The translations under genes were made by a program, and so were the position numbers. Source: Dicyema japonicum (Eukaryota; Dicyemida; Rhombozoa; Dicyemidae). From it: 64,000 nucleotides of DNA. A model generated the notes under the pieces. The model saw nothing but the letters and a program-made list of their open reading frames with translations. It was not told the DNA's origin and ran no database searches. The stretch lies in NCBI GenBank assembly GCA_011109175.1, contig RDEW01000005.1, positions 1,366,324 to 1,430,323 on the forward strand, written 5' to 3'. Each line of letters begins with the position of its first letter. Position 1 is the first letter of the stretch. This document shows positions 58,850-64,000 of this stretch, piece by piece.

Positions 58850-60311
58850 GACTCGACAATGTCAGTAACAGTACTCCACTTTTTGTCGCGTTATTATTAT
58901 TAGCTAACCTTGAAAACTTCGACGGTGCCAGCAACATAAAAAGAAGACTCTCTTTTTGTGTGTAAGACTTTCACGAAAGTCAGAGTACTTATAAACCCGC
59001 ATGTACAGCAAAATAAACAATTCTTAATGTCAATCTCTTCCACACACCTCGATTGTTAGTTTAGGTCAGTGGTTCCCAACCTTAAGGTGCTCGCTAAACT
59101 CTTTTGGGTTAATTTATTTTTTGCGGAACCCTTACAATTATTACAATTTTTACTTAAAACATAATAGTAATAACCAAAAACAATTTTAATGTGAAAATTG
59201 AGGTAACTCTTCATCATAGCATAGTTGTGTAGCATTAGGAGTTATTGGTTACAACTGTATCCTCATATCAGGTAAGATTTGGTAGATGTATATGTTGAAA
59301 ACCCGACTCAGGGAAAGGTAATAGTTTACGTATTGCCTTTTCTAAGATATCAGGATATTTTGAAATGTATGTTCTCCGAAAATTAAAAGGGGATTCATTA
59401 TATATATGATTAAACGTTGATTCTGTTGTTAAAGCATTAAGATGTTCATATAAATTGATGTTATATTACTTTAACTTTGAACGATTTTGATCCCAATCGT
59501 CATCAAATTTATCCGGCAAATATTTCGCAGTGTTATCATCCAAATTTACCAAATGATCTTTGATGTCCTGAAATACTGTGTCATCCAATGCGCATTTTGA
59601 ATGAAGATACTCTTGCAGAACGACAAAGCATTTAATGTTATTTTTAATACGGATGACCGTCAAAATTTGTTCGCCATAGATACACTCGATGATCTTTTTT
59701 GAACATGGCCTTATAAGATTTTCGTCAATTGTATGTGCCTCTCCATAGCGAGCTACAGGATAACTCACCTGCTTAATTAAAATAATTCAATACTTCATAA
59801 TATGCTCTGGTCGATTTTAAGTTGTCGTCTTTCGAAAAATTTGACATTCCAAAATGCACTTGTAGATAATAATTAAAAACTATTATTATTAATTTATAAT
59901 AAATTTCGCGGAACCCTAAAACTGGCTACGCGGAACCCTGGGGTTCCCCGGAACCCATGTTGAGAATCACTGAATTAGGTGATTCACGTATTTCAACTCT
60001 AGTTGCTAAGGCAATAATGTGTCTCGTTTCTCGATTTGATAACAATCTCAGAAGACTCCTTGCATTCAATACTAGGAGTATATCAAAGACCTGTAACGTT
60101 TCCGTGGAAAAATCCACTTCGTTTTGTGATCAAAACGTTTGATATAGGATTTGATTAATCTTTCCCTGATAAATATCTTCATTTCCTTCTGGATCTTTTT
60201 GTTAACATAAGAGACTGCATTATCGAGCGAGTTGAATCGTACTGCGTTGAAATCGGATAAGTTCATGTCCACATATTGAGCAAAGCTTTTCCAATTCAGG
60301 TCAGTGGACAT
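58800..60311 (-). pseudogene. MCM-family-like gene 5' part, disrupted by a hAT insertion
   Basis: Exon 1 is 60311-60098 (VDMNLSDFNAVRFNSLDNAV, KEMKIFIRERLIKSYIKRF). Exon 2 starts at 60071 (LLNARSLLRLLSNRETRHII, ALATRVEIRESP), is split by the hAT element, and ends at 59048. Exon 3 is 59022-58909 (NCLFCCTCGFISTL) and exon 4 starts at 58878. Introns are 26, 25 and 30 nt. Removing the hAT and one target-site copy leaves the frame open through exon 3. The fold order (helical N-terminus, OB-type strand with TRVEIRESPKL, then CLFCCTCG) resembles the N-terminal domain of MCM helicases. The AAA+ part is absent. With the insertion, translation ends inside the hAT right end. The MCM assignment is inferred and moderate. 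Confidence 0.55.
59067..59972 (-). mobile_element. hAT element inserted in the MCM-like exon 2
   Basis: The 906-bp element starts CAGTGGTTCCCAACC and ends TGAGAATCACTG, imperfect inverted repeats. Flanks gtttaggt (59059-59066) and aattaggt (59973-59980) form an imperfect 8-bp target-site duplication. The minus frame 59768-59466 is a transposase piece (HTIDENLIRPCSKKIIECIY, LPDKFDDDW). Most of the transposase is missing, so it would need help to move. Confidence 0.85.
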
Positions 60312-60364
60312 TTAAAATATTTTGTTAGAAAAATAAAGGCCATTAATTTATAATTTAAAAAAAG

Positions 60365-60600
60365 GACAAAACATTAGATAGCTTCCGCCCTCACTGTGTG
60401 GCTGTTCCCTCTCAGAATTGAGAGCGAAATTCGCTCAAACAGCCAGCGGCGTTCGCGGAGATCTTCAGTGCATGAGGTAATCCGGTTTCCAAGACGTCCG
60501 AAAAACTCTAGTGTAGAGGAGGAGTAGGATCCGGAAGTCTCCATAGCAAGGGAACAAATTGGACATTTTCGGGAAGGTCGGATAGTCGAAAAATAAATAT
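60365..60600 (-). mobile_element. Group D LINE 3' stub
   Basis: The minus strand reads LRERRWLFERISLSILRGNS then HTVRAEAI and a stop. It lies between the MCM-like and PNKP-like genes. Confidence 0.65.
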
Positions 60601-60651
60601 ATTAAAAATATTTTATGTTAGGAAAATAAATTTAGTTTTAAAGTAAAATTA

Positions 60652-61894
60652 ATGAAATCGAAATCTACTGATGTTCCGATGCTTGTATGGAATACTTATA
60701 ATTTAAAAAATGCTTCTGGAACTGATGAAAGAGTTGTGTATGCAAGTAATTCTGCGACAACCAAAAGATGTCGAATTCCTGTTAAAATTACTGCGTTTGA
60801 TGTAGACTGGTCTCTAGTTAAGCCTAAATCACGTGGAATCCACCCTCTAGGTAATTAATGGAGATAATTGAAGATTCAAACGATTGGATGTGGATGTATG
60901 ATAATATACCCACGTGTCTTTCAAATTTATATGAGAATGGATCTAAAATCGTTTTCTTTACCAATCAAAAAATGTCAGGCTACTCTGCCGAAACTCTCAA
61001 AAGTTTTCAAAAAAAAGATTGAGTCGGTTATGGGTTCTATTGATTACGTTGAATACACCATAATGTCCGTAATCCGCGGAAATCTATTCAGGAAGCCTTC
61101 CGTCCGTCTGTGGGAATTATATGAAGACATCTTCCACTGAACGTAGACAGGGCGGAGAGTATTTTCATTGGTGACGCCGCTGGGAGAATCAACGACTTTG
61201 CTTGTAGTGATCGCCAATTTGCAAAGAACGTCGGCTGTGGTACTCCACATTATTAATTGTACTAGATTTTAAGACTCCAGAGGAATTTTTTCTTAAAACA
61301 GAGCCTGAACCATTCAGGTGGATGTCTTATGAGCCGAATATTAGCTCCTCCAATGCTGAAACAATCCCATCCGTTGTGGTCGACTATAAACTTTAATTTA
61401 GGCGGGGGAGGTCGTTTTTGTGACTGGATGCCCGTGTAGTGGGAAAACCAGACTAGCCAGGTTGATTTGTCATATGAATAATGCCCACATGGTCGAAATA
61501 TCCTCCAAGTTTTTAATTAAAGTCATACTATTTAAGTGATCACTAGGATATTCAAGAGGGAATAACACGTGGGCAGGGGATAGTTGTAGACGGACTGTAT
61601 AGAAGGAGACAGGAAAGAATATCCTTAGTAAAGAAAATGAGAGGTCTTCCTGTGTTAATGAAATGTGTAATGATGGGCGGGGGTTTGATGCTGGCACAAC
61701 ATCTTAGTGCTGTGAGGCATTTTGCGAGTGATGGGAAGATTGATTGTGTCAGAAAATGCGAATTTTGTCGTTTTAGAGAGGAATTTACATTTCCAACAGT
61801 TAATGATGGATTTTATTCTGTTGTTGAACATAAATTTGTTTATGACCCCAATGAGGATCAAAAGAACCTCTTTAGTCACTTTTATACTTTATAG
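60652..61894 (+). CDS. Polynucleotide kinase 3'-phosphatase (PNKP)-like, five exons, two compensating frameshifts
   Basis: DNA end-repair enzyme. Exons: 60652-60850, 60874-61239, 61266-61378, 61402-61521 and 61547-61894; introns 23, 26, 23 and 25 nt; about 381 residues. There is no FHA domain before the phosphatase, as in fungal and some invertebrate forms. Phosphatase: ITAFDVDWSLVKPKS (Asp50 and Asp52), IVFFTNQKMSG, NLFRKPSVRLW, SIFIGDAAGRINDFACSD and TPEEFFL. The usual DxDGT has Trp-Ser for Gly-Thr. Kinase: P-loop TGCPCSGKT, then HMVEISSK where relatives have VNRD, so the catalytic Asp seems to be missing. Exon 2 has one extra base in an A run at 61009-61016 and one missing near 61137; together they keep the frame. 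They could be errors or real damage. Confidence 0.85.
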
Positions 61895-62095
61895 ATCATT
61901 TCTTTATTTTTATCAAAATTTATAGTTTATCTAACAAAAATTCTGAATCTCATTTAAATGAGATTTTATAAATATTTACTTATGGGAGAAGTTATTGCTA
62001 GGTAGGATCAACCTCAGTTAAGCTGCCTGCTGTCACAAATTGTAGGCTGACATTGTGAACAAGTGGCGATATTATAGAAAAATGATACCCTAGTT
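61895..62095. other. Short spacer downstream of PNKP-like gene
   Basis: Nothing recognised. Confidence 0.4.
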
Positions 62096-62345
62096 CGGTG
62101 GTTCTCAATCTGTGCGATGTCGCCCAAATTGGGTGGCGGAATTTTAATTATTGATTTTTTTAATTTTTATAGAAAGTTGTCACATCAAATAGATGAGTCA
62201 CTACTCTGTGACAATCAAACAATTCTTAAGGCAAATGTCATCTATAAATAATAAAATATAGCAAATTTGATTTTTCGTTGATAATTCTATTCTTCAAAAA
62301 GATTAACTGTTAAACCATTGATGTTAGATAAAACTGGAAAAGAGA
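62096..62345. mobile_element. Possible hAT end
   Basis: cggtggttctcaatctgtgcg at about 62097 resembles the hAT ends at 4240 and 59067. No matching right end or target-site duplication was found. Confidence 0.3.
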
Positions 62346-62454
62346 TGTTTTCTCATAAGAATTATATTTTTGAAAAAAGTATTCCATTAGAAAATTCCCT
62401 GGAATATTTAGTGTATATATTTTTAAAAGTTTTTCGAATCTCCTTTATCGTCGG

Positions 62455-62865
62455 AGCTTCTGCGTAAACAATTTGTTCTACCAAGCATCGAGTACGCTTG
62501 TGTAGCATGAATTGTCCCGTTCTCGCTATTAGCTCAGAGCAAACGGAGGTGTTACAAAAGCGATGCCTTAAAATACTATTAAGATCGCCAAAACAAATTT
62601 CCACTAAACACTAAACGTCGCTCCTATCATGGAATATATTACAGAACGTCGGTGAGACTTCCTTAAAATGACAAAATTTCTTGAGCATCGGCCCAGAAGT
62701 CAAACTTTATCTGGAAACTTGCCCAATATACGAGAAGAAATCTTCCCATTGTAGAGATTAACCCAGAATTCCTAAACTAACCACAGGAGAAAGCTAGGTG
62801 TGGACATCAGGATCACTTAATTTATATAATGTTCTTGTGGTTCTGGAGATAACAAATTAAATTCA
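62455..62865 (+). mobile_element. Group B LINE 3' end
   Basis: The plus strand gives FVLPSIEYACVA and QTEVLQKRCLKILLRSP, the post-RT region of jockey/CR1-like elements, followed by a 3' end with caggatcacttaatttatat. Confidence 0.6.
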
Positions 62866-63200
62866 GTAACATGTCGTACGCCACTCCAAGAACTGAAGGA
62901 GAACTTGATACAGGTATTAGAACAAATCCGATGAAAAATCCAGGTTCTTGCAACGCAACGTCAGTCTGGAGTGAATACAGAACATGTGGGATTTGCTACC
63001 CTACGCAGGCAGTGCAACTCTCAACAATACACAGCCACGACGTGTTATATGAGAAGGGTATACATCACCCCTCTCCGCCCACAGAGAAGTTGCGTTGGAA
63101 CCCAGAAGGCGCACGAGGAGAAAATGAGAGATAGAGACCTTCGAGATCACTTAATTTAGTAATTAACTATTGGTGTTCTTGGGTTAATAATAAAGAACAT
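62866..63200 (+). repeat. Non-coding segment with a LINE-type 3' end
   Basis: A segment of about 330 bp ending gagatcacttaatttagta and gttcttgggttaataataaa. The overlapping short frames differ in phase and show no domain. It may be a SINE-like unit sharing the LINE tail. Confidence 0.4.
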
Positions 63201-63750
63201 GTCGACTTGTTGGTTTATATAGAAAGGCGGTTGGTTATCAACCAATTGTAGACGCCATCCATATTCAGCAGGGCATTAGAGGTTGTGACTAACCTCTAAC
63301 GGCTTCGTGCTGTGATGATTACATATTTAAGTTAACTCATAAAGTGTTGCCCATTGGGGTCGCCACATGTTAAAAATATCCTTCAATACAAAAAGGAGGG
63401 ATAGTTTTGGGACGTGATCATTGTAAAAGAATTTACAAATTGGCCAAAGTAATCAAAAGATGAGAGAGCTGAGATATGATTGTAATGTGCTTCATAGTGG
63501 TCTTATTTATGTGTATTAAAGATAAATCGTTTCTCATAATAGTGAGTAAACATCCACCGGAACCTATCCCACAATTCTTACAAATCACAGTGTATCCTTG
63601 GGGATATGCTGTTGGTGATTAGATGGAGAGCTTATATTCCCGAGACATGATTTTCTGAAAGGAGAGCCCGAGGTTCTATGATTTTCAGTCTGATTCCATT
63701 TACAGGTGTAATATTATTAAATCTCCGCGAGGACCAGGGTTTTCTTCGAC
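63201..63750. other. Unassigned region
   Basis: No gene or repeat end recognised. Confidence 0.35.
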
Positions 63751-64000
63751 ATACGAAAAACAAAAGTACAGAGCATGATGGCACCAAACGGAATCGGAGG
63801 TAGATAAGCTAACCACCACAAACGACGAACCAATTTCTCCATAAGGAGAAGAGTCACAAGACACCACACTAGCATAATCATTTCACCGTCCACGAAATCG
63901 AGAAAGGTCGATATCTACACTTTATTTTATTAACCCCGAAATCACGAGAAAGAGGATAAAAGTTATCGTCTAATTAAGTGATCCCGGTGTCCATACAAGT
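63751..64000 (-). mobile_element. LINE 3' end at window edge
   Basis: On the minus strand the sequence reads ccgggatcacttaattagac and cggggttaataaaataaag, the shared 3' tail. The element lies in minus orientation; its coding part would run in from beyond 64000, or it is a bare tail. Confidence 0.55.

Noticed and set aside
61100-61145. A 17-nt intron in PNKP-like exon 2
   Set aside because: A GT..AG choice exists that repairs the frame, but it removes the conserved Trp-containing segment after RKP. A one-base error fits the family alignment better.

Overview
The window is nuclear DNA from a small-genome animal, scaffolded from a draft assembly. It is AT-rich and transposon-dense. The host genes encode metazoan proteins: an ESRP/Fusilli-type splicing factor, a DDX28-like helicase, ABHD11, acylphosphatase, PNKP, cathepsin L and a chromodomain protein. 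These genes are cut by extremely short spliceosomal introns. I could place about 30 introns; nearly all are 19-32 nt, start with GT, end mostly in TAG or AAG, and restore the reading frame exactly. Introns this short in an animal are best known from dicyemid mesozoans, so a dicyemid or close relative is my working identification. That is inference, not proof.

Layout. 1-2.4 kb: LINE debris. 2.4-3.6 kb: intact cathepsin L-like gene (-). 3.9-6.4 kb: a LINE interrupted by a hAT element that itself holds a LINE fragment. 6.5-13.1 kb: LINE fragments and a 546-base gap. 13.3-14.3 kb: dead cathepsin copy. 16.7-19.7 kb: full-length 3-kb LINE with target-site duplication. 19.8-20.1 kb: acylphosphatase (-). 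20.9-24.0 kb: second LINE of that family. 24.0-24.8 kb: unknown gene (-). 26.35-27.8 kb: DDX28-like gene (-). 28.9-31.2 kb: LINE. 31.5-33.4 kb: ESRP-like gene (-), with a small possible gene divergently placed 50 bp away. 33.8-38.9 kb: LINE fragments and a 969-base gap. 39.2-40.1 kb: ABHD11-like gene (-). 41.9-42.6 kb: unknown Thr-rich gene (-). 43.0-48.0 kb: three LINE types. 48.2-49.3 kb: chromodomain gene and an unknown gene (-). 49.5-51.7 kb: LINE. 51.8-54.3 kb: RRM protein with a long 30-residue tandem repeat (-). 54.5-58.6 kb: LINE pieces and a complete Tigger/pogo element. 58.8-60.3 kb: MCM-like gene broken by a hAT insertion (-). 60.65-61.9 kb: PNKP-like gene (+). 62-64 kb: LINE tails.

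Mobile elements fall into recognisable groups, named here for convenience. A: 3-kb endonuclease plus RT LINE, one ORF. B: jockey/CR1-like LINE, one copy with a 2A-like motif before the endonuclease. C: RTE-like LINE. D: LINE with a YLDD RT and a tail motif ending in RGN, mostly 3' stubs. DNA transposons: hAT (ZBED5-like) and Tigger/pogo.

Assembly caution. Six isolated single N bases each join two near-identical sequences, five of them of exactly equal length. These look like unmerged contig ends or haplotypes, so the duplications around them should not be read as biology. Several frameshifts in otherwise conserved genes may also be sequence errors. The host genes share no operon-like arrangement; they are short, mostly on the minus strand, and isolated in transposon debris.
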